Of a stretch of DNA of 32,545 nucleotides, positions 14,998 to 24,384 are shown piece after piece. The notes beneath the pieces are model-generated. The model did no database searches. It was not told the DNA's origin and saw only the letters and a program-made list of their open reading frames with translations. The DNA is from Pseudomonadota bacterium (lineage in GTDB: Bacteria > Actinomycetota > Actinomycetes > Actinomycetales > Cellulomonadaceae), in NCBI GenBank assembly GCA_021833345.1, contig JAKBFW010000013.1, positions 1 through 32,545 on the forward strand, given 5' to 3'. The translations under genes and the position numbers were made by a program. Numbering within the stretch: position 1 is the first letter of the stretch; each line of letters opens with the position of its first letter.

Positions 14998-15579
14998 GTG
15001 ATGAGTGCAGGCCAGGGTGAGGTCCCCGCCGCTTTCCTCGAGGCTCTGCGGAGCCTGCGTGCCACCCGGCTACGTCCCGAGATCCGGCTGGTCGAGGTCC
15101 CGGGCCCTGGCCGGATCGCACCGTTCTCCGCAGCGCTCACCGGTGACGTCACCGCGCCCCGCGGCGCGGTGCCGGAGGACCTCGCCTCCGGTCGCTTCGT
15201 CGTGCTGCACGACCCGGCCGGTCAGGAGGCCTGGGAGGGGACGTTCCGCCTGGTCACGTTCGTCCGGGCCACTCTCGAGGCCGAGCTCGGGGCGGACGGA
15301 CTGCTCGCCGGTGTGGCGTGGACCTGGTTCTCCGACGCGATCGACGAGGCCGAGATCACACCGATCGCCACCGGCGGGACCGTCACGCGTGTCCTGTCGC
15401 AGAGCTTCGGCGCGCTCGCCGCACGGCCCGACGAGGTCGAGGTCGAGATCCGCGCCTCCTGGACCGCGGAGGGGCCCGACCTCGGGCCGCACCTCCAGGC
15501 CTGGGGCACCCTGCTGTGCACCAGCGCGGGGCTGCCGCCGCTCCCGGACGGCGTCGTCTCGCTCGGCGCGCGCCACTGA
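14998..15579 (+). CDS. DUF3000 domain-containing protein
   Basis: A 193-residue soluble protein recognised as the actinobacterial DUF3000 family, which is regularly found next to RNase D. Recognisable stretches are PAAFLEALRSLRATRLRPE, IAPFSAALTGDV, GRFVVLHDPAGQEAWEGTFRLVTFVRA, VAWTWFSDAI and WGTLLCTSAGLPPLPDG. No catalytic motif or membrane segment is visible and the function is unknown. The start is GTG 14998 or ATG 15001, both placed by the leaderless TAGTCT box. The same-strand order DUF3000 - LuxR regulator - RNase D fits the usual neighbourhood. Confidence 0.88.
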   Translation: MMSAGQGEVPAAFLEALRSLRATRLRPEIRLVEVPGPGRIAPFSAALTGDVTAPRGAVPEDLASGRFVVLHDPAGQEAWEGTFRLVTFVRATLEAELGADGLLAGVAWTWFSDAIDEAEITPIATGGTVTRVLSQSFGALAARPDEVEVEIRASWTAEGPDLGPHLQAWGTLLCTSAGLPPLPDGVVSLGARH

Positions 15580-15584
15580 GTCGA

Positions 15585-15646
15585 CCCGGCGGAGCCGGGC
15601 GCCCGACGACGTGACCACGGACCCAGGTGCCGGCTCCGTGCACCTG
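15585..15646 (+). terminator. Pair of hairpins after the DUF3000 gene
   Basis: CCCGGC-GGA-GCCGGG (15585-15599) forms a 6-bp stem five bases after the stop codon. CAGGTGC/GCACCTG (15624-15646) forms a 7-bp stem with a 9-nt loop. Together they could end the DUF3000 transcript. No T tract follows, so this is a structural call only. Confidence 0.4.
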
Positions 15647-15773
15647 CCTGTTGGACGCCCTACGCGATCGACGGTGCGGCGCGGTCACGCCGGCTGTGCG
15701 CAGATGACCGCTCAAGCGCGTCGCTGCTCCTGCCGATGACGTGGGTAACCGTCGTCGACCTTCAGGAGCTCCC

Positions 15774-16271
15774 GTGTCGATCGAACCGCTGCTGCAGGTC
15801 AGGGCCGCTCCTGCGCCCGGCACGCATGCGGCCTCTCGGCACCTGTGCGTCGTCGTGGGCGAGCTGCACGACGGCGACGGGCAGGTCGTGGTCCGTCGGC
15901 TCGGCCGTCGCGACACCCCTCAGGTCGTCCTTCTCGCCCGGCGCGCGAACCGCCGCGAGATCGTCTCCCTGCTGGCGAGCGGGCTCCGTGGCGCGGTCGT
16001 CAGCGAGGTGCGCCCCGTCGGCGGCCCGGTGGTAGTCCCGCGTCCGCGACTACCGGAGCTCGTGCGCCCCCAGCAGCTGGATCTCACCGCGCGCGAGATC
16101 GGCGTGATCCGCCTCGTGTCCGAGGGTCGGAGCAACCGGATGATCGGTGACGAGCTGGGCCTGTCCGCGCTGACGGTGAAGAGCCACCTGGCGCGGATCT
16201 CGCGCAAGCTCGGAACCGGCGACCGGGCCGAGCTCGTCGCGATCGCGCTCCGCGCCGGCCTTCTGGGCTGA
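15774..16271 (+). CDS. LuxR/GerE-type regulator with a degenerate receiver-like N-terminus
   Basis: A 165-residue DNA-binding regulator. The C-terminus (about 103-165) is a clear GerE/LuxR helix-turn-helix: LTAREIGVIRLVSEGRSNRM, then IGDELGLSALTVKSHLARIS and RKLGTGDRAELV. The N-terminal 100 residues lack a complete receiver domain. Only PQVVLLARRANRREIVSLLA and the following SGLRGAVVSE look like its beta4-alpha4-beta5 part, and no phosphoacceptor aspartate pocket is seen. Control is therefore probably not by standard phosphorylation (inference). GTG 15774 has CAGGAG 5 nt upstream; the track start at 15741 lacks this. Neighbours are DUF3000 and RNase D; targets are unknown. Confidence 0.85.
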   Translation: MSIEPLLQVRAAPAPGTHAASRHLCVVVGELHDGDGQVVVRRLGRRDTPQVVLLARRANRREIVSLLASGLRGAVVSEVRPVGGPVVVPRPRLPELVRPQQLDLTAREIGVIRLVSEGRSNRMIGDELGLSALTVKSHLARISRKLGTGDRAELVAIALRAGLLG

Positions 16272-16314
16272 CCTGCTCCGGCTCCGCCTCCGCCGGGACG
16301 GCACCACCAGCGCC

Positions 16315-16320
16315 TACCGT
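16315..16320 (+). promoter_or_regulatory. Leaderless -10 hexamer TACCGT for the RNase D gene
   Basis: TACCGT ends 7 nt before the ATG at 16328, and no Shine-Dalgarno is present. It argues for this ATG rather than the GTG at 16319 used by the ORF track. Confidence 0.5.
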
Positions 16321-16327
16321 GGTGGTC

Positions 16328-17599
16328 ATGCACGACGACACGCCCGCCCCGACCGACGCGGGCCCCGTGCCTGACACCACCGACACCGAGGAGCCCCGGG
16401 AGGTCGTGCCGCTGGTCGAGCCTGCGGACGGGGTCCCACCGGTCGTCGCGACCCCGGAGGCCCTCGCCCAGGTGGTGGCCGCATTCGGCGATGCGACAGG
16501 TCCCGTCGCCGTCGATGCCGAGCGCGCCTCCGGCTATCGGTACGGCCAACGCACCTATCTCGTCCAGCTCCGGCGCGAGGGCGCCGGGACGGTCCTGATC
16601 GACCCGATCGCCCTGCCCGACCTCTCGGCGTTGTCGGACGCCCTCGTCGGGGTCGAGTGGGTGTTCCACGCCGCGTCCCAGGACCTCCCCGGGCTCTCTG
16701 AGCAAGGTCTGCGACCCAGCCGGATCTTCGACACCGAGCTCGGTGCCCGGCTGCTCGGTCTCGAGCGGGTCGGACTGGCCGCCGTGGTGGCCGAGCTCCT
16801 CGGGCTCGGTCTCGCCAAGGAGCACTCGTCGGTCGACTGGTCCACCCGTCCGCTGCCGCAGGAGTGGCTCCGCTACGCGGCGCTCGACGTCGAGGTCCTC
16901 ATCGAGCTGCGCGCCGTGATCGCAGAACGCCTCGCCGTCGCCGGGAAGGCCGAGTGGGCGGCCCAGGAGTTCGAGGCGGTGCGGCTCGCTCCCCCCACAC
17001 CGCCACGCGTGGACCCGTGGCGCCGGGTCTCCGGGCTGCACGCCGTTCGCGACCCGCGCCGGGTCGCCGTGGTGCGGGAGCTGTGGCACACGCGCGACGA
17101 GAACGCCCGCAAGCGCGACATCGCTCCCGGCCGGGTGCTGCCCGACCACGCGATCGTCGCGGCCGCCCAGGCCCTGCCACGATCGGTGCCGGCGCTGACG
17201 GACCTGCCCGCCTTCGCCGGCAAGGGCACCCGCCGCCGTGCGGTGCTCTGGCAGCAGGCCATCGATCGCGCCCTCGCTCTTCCCGAGGCCCAGCTTCCGT
17301 CGATCCGCGGGCCACGATCGGACGCCCCGCCCCCGCCCCGCGCGTGGGCGGAACGCGACCCCGCCGCCGCGGCACGTCTCGCCACCGCGCGCGCCGTGAT
17401 CGCCCAGCTGTCAGACGACCACCACGTCCCGGCGGAGAACCTGCTCCAGCCGGACCTGCTGCGGCGGCTGTGCTGGGCGCCCCCGCAGTCCTGGGACGCC
17501 CCGGCCATCACCGCTGCGCTGCTCGCCGGTGGGGCACGACCGTGGCAGGCCGACCTGGTCGGCCCCGCGCTCGCCGCAGCCGGCGTTACTCCCGAGTAA
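16328..17599 (+). CDS. rnd: Ribonuclease D-like 3'-5' exonuclease with HRDC domain
   Basis: A 423-residue exoribonuclease of the RNase D/DEDDy family, expected to trim the 3' ends of structured RNAs such as tRNA precursors. After a disordered acidic leader (residues 1-40), the exonuclease domain has VAVDAERASGYRYGQRTYLV (Asp63, Glu65), HAASQDLPGL (Asp119) and LRYAALDVEVL (Tyr183, Asp187), completing DEDDy. An HRDC domain follows at about 225-300 (VRELWHTRDENARKRDIAPG through VLPDHAIVAAAQALPRSVPAL). The C-terminal third holds a further helical region, as in actinobacterial homologues. The start is set by the leaderless -10 box. Confidence 0.93.
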   Translation: MHDDTPAPTDAGPVPDTTDTEEPREVVPLVEPADGVPPVVATPEALAQVVAAFGDATGPVAVDAERASGYRYGQRTYLVQLRREGAGTVLIDPIALPDLSALSDALVGVEWVFHAASQDLPGLSEQGLRPSRIFDTELGARLLGLERVGLAAVVAELLGLGLAKEHSSVDWSTRPLPQEWLRYAALDVEVLIELRAVIAERLAVAGKAEWAAQEFEAVRLAPPTPPRVDPWRRVSGLHAVRDPRRVAVVRELWHTRDENARKRDIAPGRVLPDHAIVAAAQALPRSVPALTDLPAFAGKGTRRRAVLWQQAIDRALALPEAQLPSIRGPRSDAPPPPRAWAERDPAAAARLATARAVIAQLSDDHHVPAENLLQPDLLRRLCWAPPQSWDAPAITAALLAGGARPWQADLVGPALAAAGVTPE

Positions 17600-17605
17600 C
17601 ACCTC

Positions 17606-17634
17606 TTGGCCTGGGCGCTCACGGCAGGTACCGT
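17606..17634 (+). promoter_or_regulatory. Sigma70-type promoter for the thiolase-fadB operon
   Basis: TTGGCC (17606-17611) and TACCGT (17629-17634) are separated by 17 nt, one of the better -35/-10 pairs in the window. Transcription would start near 17641, leaving about 50 nt of leader with AGGAGG before the ATG. It follows the RNase D stop codon directly. Confidence 0.5.
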
Positions 17635-17689
17635 CGTCCGGACGCGCCGCTCACGGCGCTCGGACATCGCCGTCCCGCCAGGAGGTCCC

Positions 17690-18910
17690 ATGCCGCACAT
17701 GGCTGCCCGCGCCCGATCCGTCGTGTTCGTCGAGGGCGTGCGGACCCCGTTCGGGCGGGCCCGGCCCGACGGCATGTATGCGCACACCCGGGCGGACGAC
17801 CTCGTCGTCAAAGCCGTCCGGGAGCTGCTGCGCCGTCACCCGGAGCTCCCTGCCGACCGCATCGACGACGTCGCGATCGCCGCCACGACGCAGCGCGGCG
17901 ACCAGGGCCTGACCCTCGGGCGGACGGTCGCGGTCCTCGCCGGTCTGCCGAGCGCAGTACCCGGCTTCGCGGTGGACCGGATGTGCGCGGGCGGGATGAC
18001 TGCGGTCACCGCGACCGCGTCGGCGATCGCGATGAGCATGCAGGACGTCGTGATCGCCGGAGGCGTCGAGCACATGGGGCACCACCCGATGGGCGCCGAC
18101 GCCGAGCCGAACCCCCGGTTCCTGACCGAGCGGCTCGTCGCCTCCGACGCCCTGGTCATGGGCAGCACCGCCGAGAACCTCCACGACCGCTTCCCCGAGC
18201 TCACCCGGGAGCGCGCGGACGCGTTCGGCGTCGCGAGCCAGACGAGGTACGCGGCGGCCCTGAGCGCCGGAGCGATCGCACCGGACCTCGTCCCGGTCGC
18301 GCTCCGGGATCCCGACCGCGGCTGGGGCCTGGCGACCGCGGACGAGCCGCCTCGTCCCGGGACCACGGCCGAGCAGATCGCCGACCTCCCCACGCCGTTC
18401 CGCGTGGGTGGTCGGGTCACCGCGGCCACGGCCGCCCCGCTGACCGATGGTGCCGCCGCGTGCCTGCTGGCCGCCGAGGACGTCGCGGTGGCGCTCGGTC
18501 TCGGCGCACGCATGCGACTCGTGTCGTTCGCCTACGCGGGTGTCGACCCGTCGCTGATGGGACTCGGCCCCGTCCCGGCGACCGAGAAGGCGCTCGCGCG
18601 GGCTGGCCTGTCCTTCGCGGACATCGGGCTCGTCGAGATCAACGAGGCGTTCGCCGTGCAGGTGCTCGCATTCCTGGACGCGTTCGGCCTGGACGACGAC
18701 GACCCCCGGGTGAACCGCTACGGGGGCGCGATCGCCGTCGGCCACCCGCTCGCGAGCTCGGGCATCCGCCTCATGACGCAGCTCGCGCGGCAGTTCGCCG
18801 AGCAGCCTGACGTCCGGTACGGGATCACGACGATGTGCGTCGGCCTCGGGCAGGGCGGCACCGTGATCTGGGAGAACCCCCACCACGCGGACTACGAGGA
18901 GCAGTCATGA
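17690..18910 (+). CDS. fadA: Acetyl-CoA acyltransferase (3-ketoacyl-CoA thiolase)
   Basis: A 406-residue thiolase that cleaves 3-ketoacyl-CoA to acetyl-CoA and a shortened acyl-CoA, the last step of beta-oxidation. The N-terminal thiolase signature is FVEGVRTPFGRARPDG. The nucleophile is Cys99 in DRMCAGGMTAV. The C-terminal catalytic elements are EINEAFAVQV, GGAIAVGHPLASSGIRL (His) and TTMCVGLGQGG (second Cys). AGGAGG 4 nt before the ATG at 17690 fixes the start. The stop overlaps the fadB start as ATGA, so the two subunits are probably made in step and form the trifunctional complex. Confidence 0.95.
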   Translation: MPHMAARARSVVFVEGVRTPFGRARPDGMYAHTRADDLVVKAVRELLRRHPELPADRIDDVAIAATTQRGDQGLTLGRTVAVLAGLPSAVPGFAVDRMCAGGMTAVTATASAIAMSMQDVVIAGGVEHMGHHPMGADAEPNPRFLTERLVASDALVMGSTAENLHDRFPELTRERADAFGVASQTRYAAALSAGAIAPDLVPVALRDPDRGWGLATADEPPRPGTTAEQIADLPTPFRVGGRVTAATAAPLTDGAAACLLAAEDVAVALGLGARMRLVSFAYAGVDPSLMGLGPVPATEKALARAGLSFADIGLVEINEAFAVQVLAFLDAFGLDDDDPRVNRYGGAIAVGHPLASSGIRLMTQLARQFAEQPDVRYGITTMCVGLGQGGTVIWENPHHADYEEQS

Positions 18911-21033
18911 GCGCGTCCACGACGGCATCGTCGAGCAGCGTGCGCCCCGAGCGCGTCGCGCACGCCCACGTCCGGGACGTCCCGCTCGGCGCGGACCTCG
19001 GGACCCTCGCCCTGGTGACGGTCGACAACGGGCTCGACCACACCCGACCGACGACGTTCGGTCTCGCCGGACTCGCCGAGCTGCACGCGGTGCTCGTGGA
19101 GCAGCAGCGCCGCGCGAGCGCCGGCGAGGTCGTCGCGGTCGCGGTCACCGGGAAGCCGTACTACCTCGCCGCCGGCGCGGACCTCACCCTGGTCAGCCAG
19201 ATCGTCGACGACGCCGCAGCGCGCGCGGTGGCCGCATCCGGTCACGCGACGTTCCGGCTCCTGGGCGAGATGGGCGTCCCGACGTTCGCCTTCGTCAACG
19301 GTGCGGCCCTCGGCGGCGGCCTCGAGCTCGCGCTGAGCTGCGACTACCGCACGGTGCAGGCGGACGTGCGCGCGTTGGCGCTGCCGGAGACCTACCTCGG
19401 GCTCGTGCCGGGCTGGGGCGGGTGCTACCTCCTGCCTCGGCTCGTCGGGGTCGCCGGGGCGCTCGACCTGATCCTGACCCGACCGCTCGCGAACAACCGG
19501 ATGACCGACGCCGGCGGCGCGCTGGCGATCGGTCTCGTCGATGCGATGCTCCACCCGGCGGACTTCCTCGAGCGGTCGATCGCGTGGGCCGCCGACGTCC
19601 TGCGCGGCGTGATCGCCGTCGACCGCCGGCCGCTCGACCCGCCGGAGCTGTGGGATGCCGCGTGCACAGCGGCGCGTGCCAGCCTCGAGGCCCGCCTGCA
19701 CGGCTCACGGCCGGCGCCCTACCGGGCTCTGGCCCTGGTGGCCGCGGGCCGTGACCGCGATCGTGACACGGCGTTCGCGGCCGAGGACGACGCGCTGACC
19801 GAGCTCATCATGTCCGACGAGCTCCGCGCCGGTCTCTACGGCTTCGACCTCGTGACCCGCTCGTCGAAGAGGCCGGTCGGTGCACCCGACGCCGCGCTGA
19901 CCCGGCCGGTGCGGAGCGTCGGCATCGTCGGCGCCGGGCTGATGGCGTCGCAGCTCGCGCTCCTGCTCGCGCGGACCCTCGGCGTCCCGGTCGTGATGCG
20001 CGACCTGGACGACGACCGTGTCGCGGCCGGGCTCGCAGCGGTGCGGACCGCCGTCGACAAGATGGCCGCACGGGGGCGGCTGAGCCCGCGCGAGGCCAAC
20101 CGCCTCGTCGGGCAGATCACCGGGACCACTGCGCTCACCGACCTTGCCCAGGCCGACCTCGTGATCGAGGCGGTCACCGAGACGCTTGCGCTCAAGAGGC
20201 GGGTCTTCGCGGAGCTCGAGGCCGTGGTGTCGCCGCAGACCGTGCTGGCGACCAACACCTCCGCGCTCTCGGTCACGGCGATGGCGGCCGGCCTCCGGCA
20301 CCCGGAGCGCGTCGTCGGGCTGCACTTCTTCAACCCGGTCGCCCAGATGCCGCTCGTCGAGGTCGTGCGTACCGGCATGTCCTCGGACGAGGCTGTGGCC
20401 ACCGCGTTCTCCGTGGCGACGTCCGCGGGCAAGACCGCCGTGCTGGTCGCCGACCGGCCGGGGTTCGTGGTCAACCGTCTGCTCCTGCGCATGCTCGCCG
20501 AGGTGACCGCCGCCGTCGGGGACGGCACCTCCGTCACGACGGCCGACGCCGCGCTCCGCCCGCTCGGCCTGCCGATGGGACCCTTCGCGCTCATGCAGCT
20601 CGTCGGTCTGCCGGTGGCGCTCCACGTGCTCGAGTCGTTGCACGACGACCTCGGCGACCGGTTCCCGCTCTCCCCCGGCCTGCGGTCGCTGGTGGAGCAG
20701 GGGCGTCGGGTCGTCGCCGAGCGCACCGGGGAGGGTGAACCTCCCGTCGACCCGAGCATCCAGGAGGCCTTCGGTCCCGTGCGCGACACGGCGCTCGACG
20801 GTCCCGGTGTCCTCGATGCCGTTCTGTCGGGGCTCGCCGAGGAGGTCGGCCTGATGCTCACGGAGGGGGTCGTCAGGGAGCCGCAGCAGATCGACCTCTG
20901 CATGGTCCTCGGCGCAGGCTGGCCTCTGCACCTCGGGGGGATCGTGCCGTACCTCGACCGCACCGGGTACAGCGAGCGCGTGCTCGGCCGTCGCCTGCTC
21001 CCGCCGGGGGTCGCGAGCGTCCTGCGCGCCTGA
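18907..21033 (+). CDS. fadB: Multifunctional fatty-acid oxidation protein FadB (enoyl-CoA hydratase / 3-hydroxyacyl-CoA dehydrogenase)
   Basis: A 708-residue two-enzyme protein. The N-terminal crotonase domain (about 20-280) has the oxyanion stretch YLAAGADLTLV, GGGLELALSCDYR and LPETYLGLVPGWGG (catalytic Glu). The NAD-binding 3-hydroxyacyl-CoA dehydrogenase domain begins at about residue 338, VGIVGAGLMASQLALLLA, followed by VIEAVTETLALKR, NTSALSVTAMA and the catalytic His in VVGLHFFNPVAQMPLVEVV. Two helical C-terminal domains follow (RPGFVVNRLLLRML, then GLPMGPFALMQLVGLPVA). It acts on enoyl- and 3-hydroxyacyl-CoA upstream of the thiolase. The ATG overlaps the thiolase stop. Confidence 0.95.
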   Translation: MSASTTASSSSVRPERVAHAHVRDVPLGADLGTLALVTVDNGLDHTRPTTFGLAGLAELHAVLVEQQRRASAGEVVAVAVTGKPYYLAAGADLTLVSQIVDDAAARAVAASGHATFRLLGEMGVPTFAFVNGAALGGGLELALSCDYRTVQADVRALALPETYLGLVPGWGGCYLLPRLVGVAGALDLILTRPLANNRMTDAGGALAIGLVDAMLHPADFLERSIAWAADVLRGVIAVDRRPLDPPELWDAACTAARASLEARLHGSRPAPYRALALVAAGRDRDRDTAFAAEDDALTELIMSDELRAGLYGFDLVTRSSKRPVGAPDAALTRPVRSVGIVGAGLMASQLALLLARTLGVPVVMRDLDDDRVAAGLAAVRTAVDKMAARGRLSPREANRLVGQITGTTALTDLAQADLVIEAVTETLALKRRVFAELEAVVSPQTVLATNTSALSVTAMAAGLRHPERVVGLHFFNPVAQMPLVEVVRTGMSSDEAVATAFSVATSAGKTAVLVADRPGFVVNRLLLRMLAEVTAAVGDGTSVTTADAALRPLGLPMGPFALMQLVGLPVALHVLESLHDDLGDRFPLSPGLRSLVEQGRRVVAERTGEGEPPVDPSIQEAFGPVRDTALDGPGVLDAVLSGLAEEVGLMLTEGVVREPQQIDLCMVLGAGWPLHLGGIVPYLDRTGYSERVLGRRLLPPGVASVLRA

Positions 21034-21078
21034 CCCTGCGCACTGCTCGGGCCCGACGAGCGCGGCTCCGTGCGCGCA

Positions 21079-21118
21079 CTCGGGTCGCGCTCCTGCTTCC
21101 GACTCTGCGACGCCCGAG
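21079..21118 (+). terminator. Candidate terminator hairpin after fadB
   Basis: CTCGGGTCGC (21079-21088) pairs with GCGA-CG-CCCGAG (21107-21118) with a two-base bulge and an 18-nt loop. It lies between the convergent fadB and pflA genes. It is only moderately convincing because of the large loop. Confidence 0.35.
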
Positions 21119-21141
21119 CCCCAGCTCGAATCGCGCGGCCG

Positions 21142-21182
21142 GGATCAGGAGTCGGCAGGGATCAGGGGAGAGCGAGGATCAG
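21142..21182. repeat. Three GGATCAG copies at an exact 17-nt period
   Basis: GGATCAG occurs at 21142, 21159 and 21176, so the spacing is 17 nt twice. The intervening bases are partly similar (GAG..GGCAG and GGGAGAGCGA). It lies just downstream of the pflA stop in a convergent intergenic region. Confidence 0.5.
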
Positions 21183-21195
21183 CACACGGTGAGGC

Positions 21196-22035
21196 TCAGT
21201 AGACCGTGAGCCCGCGGTCCCGGAACTGCTCACGGACGCGCTCGACCAGCTCGGGTGACGGCGGACGCGTGGTCTCGAGCTGGTACGGCTCGTTGAGCGC
21301 CCGCCACTTGTCGCGCCCCATCTGGTGGAACGGGAGGACCTCCACCCTCTCGACGCTCGACAACGACGCGACGTAGTCGGCCACGGCGTCGACGTTCGCG
21401 GGCGCGTCGGTCAGGCCCGGGACGAGGACGAACCGCGCCCAGATCGGGGTGCCGCTCTCGGCGAGCCGGCGCCCGAACTTCAGAGTCGGGGCGAGCTCGC
21501 GCCCGGTGACGTCGCGGTACGTGTCGGCGAGACCCGACTTGACGTCGAGCAGCACGAGGTCGACGTCGTCGAGCATCGCGTCGGTGACCCGGACCCCGAG
21601 GTAGCCCGACGTGTCGAGGGCCGTGTGCAGACCGAGCTTCTTGCACCGGCGGAGGATCTGGGCGACGAACTGGGACTGGAGCAGGGGCTCACCCCCCGAG
21701 ATCGTGACGCCGCCGTGCATGGCCTTCAGGACACCGGTGTACCGACCGATCCGCTCCATCACCTGGTCGACCGTGTGCGGCTCGCCGTCGCGCATCTTCC
21801 AGGTGTCCGGGTTGTGGCAGTACTGGCACCGGAGCGGGCAGCCCGAGAGGAACAGCGTGAGCCGGGTCCCGGGCCCGTCGACGGCTGTCACGAGCTCCCA
21901 TGAGTGGACCCGACCGACGTCGCCCGCCCGGGCGGCGGCCAGCTCGGCGGTGCGCATCTCGGGGAACCCGAGTGCGAGCGGCTTCTCGCGGTCACGACCC
22001 GTGGTGACGGGGCGCTGCGATGAGCTGATGCTCAC
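21196..22035 (-). CDS. pflA: Pyruvate formate-lyase activating enzyme
   Basis: A 279-residue radical SAM enzyme that installs the glycyl radical on PflB under anaerobic conditions. The [4Fe-4S] motif is SGCPLRCQYCHNPDTWK (CxxxCxxC), and the SAM-binding region is GGVTISGGEPLLQ. DTSGYLG, VLLDVKSGL and the C-terminal VEVLPFHQMGRDKW are typical of PflA. The first 45 or so residues are longer than in E. coli PflA. The GTG at 22035 (minus strand) has AGGAGG 6 nt upstream, supporting the long form. It lies 60 nt after pflB on the same strand, with no obvious terminator between, so the two genes are probably co-transcribed. Confidence 0.95.
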   Translation of the reverse strand: MSISSSQRPVTTGRDREKPLALGFPEMRTAELAAARAGDVGRVHSWELVTAVDGPGTRLTLFLSGCPLRCQYCHNPDTWKMRDGEPHTVDQVMERIGRYTGVLKAMHGGVTISGGEPLLQSQFVAQILRRCKKLGLHTALDTSGYLGVRVTDAMLDDVDLVLLDVKSGLADTYRDVTGRELAPTLKFGRRLAESGTPIWARFVLVPGLTDAPANVDAVADYVASLSSVERVEVLPFHQMGRDKWRALNEPYQLETTRPPSPELVERVREQFRDRGLTVY

Positions 22036-22095
22036 GACGCACCTCCTGCTGCTGGCTCACGGACCCGGACGGGCGACCCGATCACGCGGTGGGGC

Positions 22096-24384
22096 TCAGA
22101 TCGCCCCGTGGAAGGTCCGGGAGAGCACGTCGAGCTGCTGCTCGCGCGTCAGGCGGACGAAGTTGACCGCATAGCCGGAGACCCGGATGGTCAGCTGCGG
22201 GTACTTCTCCGGGTGCTCCATGGCGTCCTCGAGGGTCTCACGGTTGAGCACGTTGATGTTGACGTGGAACCCGTCGGAGATGTTGTACCCGTCGAGCAGG
22301 CCGACCAGGTTCGCGACCTGCTCCTCACGCGTCCGCCCCAGACCCGACGGGACGACGGTCGACGTCAGCGAGATCCCGTCCATCGCGTCGGTGTACGGGA
22401 GCTTGGCCACCGACAGCGCGCTGGCGAGCATCCCGTGGGTGTCGCGGCCGTTCATCGGGTTGGCACCGGGGGCGAAGGGCTCGCCCTTGCGGCGGCCGTC
22501 CGGCGTGTTGCCCGTGGCCTTGCCGTAGACGACGTTCGAGGTGATCGTCAGGACCGACTGCGTGTGCAGCGAGTTGCGGTAGGTCTTCTGCTTGCGGATC
22601 TTCTCCATGAACATCGTCACGACCTGGATCGCGATGTCGTCGGCGCGGTCGTCGTCGTTGCCGAAGGTCGGGAACTCGCCCTCGGTCACGAAGTCGACGA
22701 CCAGACCCGTCTCGTCGCGCACCGGGCGGACCGTCGCGTACTTGATCGCGGACAGCGAGTCCGCGACGACGCTCAGACCGGCGATGCCGCACGCCATCGT
22801 CCGCAGGATCTCCTTGTCGTGCAGAGCCATCTCGAGGCGCTCGTACGCGTACTTGTCGTGCATGTAGTGCACGCAGTTCAGCGCGTCGACGTAGGTCTCG
22901 GCGAGCCAGTCCATCAGGTGATCGAACTTGCCGAGCACGTCGTCGTAGTCCAGGACGTCGCCCTCCACCGCAGGGCTGATCGGGGAGACCTGCTTGCCGC
23001 TGACCTCGTCACGGCCACCGTTGATCGAGTAGAGCAGGGTCTTGGCCAGGTTCACGCGAGCCCCGAAGAACTGCATCTGCTTGCCGACCTCCATGGCCGA
23101 CACGCAGCACGCGATGGCGCCGTCGTCCCCGCAGGAGGACCGGATGAGCTCGTCCGACTCGTACTGGATCGCGGACGTGTCGATCGAGACCTGCGCGCAG
23201 AAGCTCTTGAAGCCCTCCGGGAGCTCGTTGCTCCACAGCACCGTGAGGTTCGGCTCGGGGGCCGGGCCGAGGTTGTACAGCGTGTTGAGCATCCGGAAGG
23301 AGCTCTTGGTCACGAGGGACCGACCGTCGTTGCCCATGCCGCCGATCGACTCGGTGACCCAGGTCGGGTCGCCGGAGAACAGCTCGTCGTACTCGGGTGT
23401 CCGCAGGAACCGCACGATGCGGAGCTTGATGACGAAGTCGTCGAACAGCTCCTGGGCGCGCTCCTCGGTGATCGTGCCCTCGGCGAGGTCACGCGCCATG
23501 TACACGTCGAGGAACGTCGACGTGCGGCCGAGAGACATCGCCGCGCCGTTCTGCTCCTTCACGGCACCGAGGTACGCGAAGTACAGCCACTGGACGGCCT
23601 CGCGGGCGTTCGTCGCCGGGCCGGAGATGTCGCAGCCGTACGACGCCGCCATCGCCTTGAGCTCCTGGAGCGCCCGGATCTGCTCGGCGTTCTCCTCACG
23701 GGCGCGGATGACGTCCTCGACGGACCGCTCCATGTCGAGCTCGGCGCGCTCGAGCTTCTTGCCGTTGATCAGCGCGTCGATCCCGTACAGCGCGACGCGA
23801 CGGTAGTCACCGATGATCCGACCGCGGCCGTACGCATCCGGCAGACCCGTGATGATGTGCGAGCTGCGCGCGGCGCGGACGTTGGGCGGGTACGCGTCGA
23901 AGACGCCCTGGTTGTGGGTCTTGCGGTACTGGGTGAAGATCTTCTTGATCTGCTCGTCCGGCTCGTAGCCGTAGGTCTTCAGCGACGTCTCGACCATCCG
24001 CCATCCACCGTTGGGGATCATCGCGCGCTTGAGCGGTGCGTCGGTCTGCAGGCCGACGATCAGCTCGTTCGCCTGGTCGATGTAGCCGGCGCCGTGCGAG
24101 GTGATCGTGCCGGGGACGTGCGTGTCGATGTCGTAGACGCCCTTGGCCCGCTCCTCGGGGAACATCGCGGTGAGCGTGGCCCAGATGCCCGTGGTCCGCT
24201 CGGTCGCGCCGGCCAGGAACGCGCTGTCCCCGGTGTACTCGGTGTAGTTGCGCTGGATGAAGTCGCGAACGTCGATCGCGTCGCACCACGGGCCGGCGAC
24301 GAAGTCGCGCCAGGCCTCAGAGGTGGTCGCTGCGCCCGCCTGAGCGCCATGGGTGGTGGCTGCTGGCACTGTGGTGGTTGACAT
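22096..24384 (-). CDS. pflB: Formate C-acetyltransferase (pyruvate formate-lyase)
   Basis: A 762-residue glycyl-radical enzyme converting pyruvate and CoA to acetyl-CoA and formate. The active-site cysteine pair is at about 426-427 in [13 protein letters not shown]. The radical glycine is about 737 in RVSGYAVNF near the C-terminus, matching the E. coli layout (760 residues). [19 protein letters not shown] and [12 protein letters not shown] are further signatures. Two adjacent ATGs occur; I choose the second (24384) because GAGGAG is 6 nt from it but only 3 nt from the first (24387). An oxygen-sensitive fermentative enzyme here implies a facultatively anaerobic lifestyle. Confidence 0.97.
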   Translation of the reverse strand: MSTTTVPAATTHGAQAGAATTSEAWRDFVAGPWCDAIDVRDFIQRNYTEYTGDSAFLAGATERTTGIWATLTAMFPEERAKGVYDIDTHVPGTITSHGAGYIDQANELIVGLQTDAPLKRAMIPNGGWRMVETSLKTYGYEPDEQIKKIFTQYRKTHNQGVFDAYPPNVRAARSSHIITGLPDAYGRGRIIGDYRRVALYGIDALINGKKLERAELDMERSVEDVIRAREENAEQIRALQELKAMAASYGCDISGPATNAREAVQWLYFAYLGAVKEQNGAAMSLGRTSTFLDVYMARDLAEGTITEERAQELFDDFVIKLRIVRFLRTPEYDELFSGDPTWVTESIGGMGNDGRSLVTKSSFRMLNTLYNLGPAPEPNLTVLWSNELPEGFKSFCAQVSIDTSAIQYESDELIRSSCGDDGAIACCVSAMEVGKQMQFFGARVNLAKTLLYSINGGRDEVSGKQVSPISPAVEGDVLDYDDVLGKFDHLMDWLAETYVDALNCVHYMHDKYAYERLEMALHDKEILRTMACGIAGLSVVADSLSAIKYATVRPVRDETGLVVDFVTEGEFPTFGNDDDRADDIAIQVVTMFMEKIRKQKTYRNSLHTQSVLTITSNVVYGKATGNTPDGRRKGEPFAPGANPMNGRDTHGMLASALSVAKLPYTDAMDGISLTSTVVPSGLGRTREEQVANLVGLLDGYNISDGFHVNINVLNRETLEDAMEHPEKYPQLTIRVSGYAVNFVRLTREQQLDVLSRTFHGAI

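Noticed and set aside
22108-24381. 757-aa plus-strand ORF opposite pflB
   Set aside because: Almost co-extensive with pflB and made of repeated R, V, D, H and L. It is a shadow.
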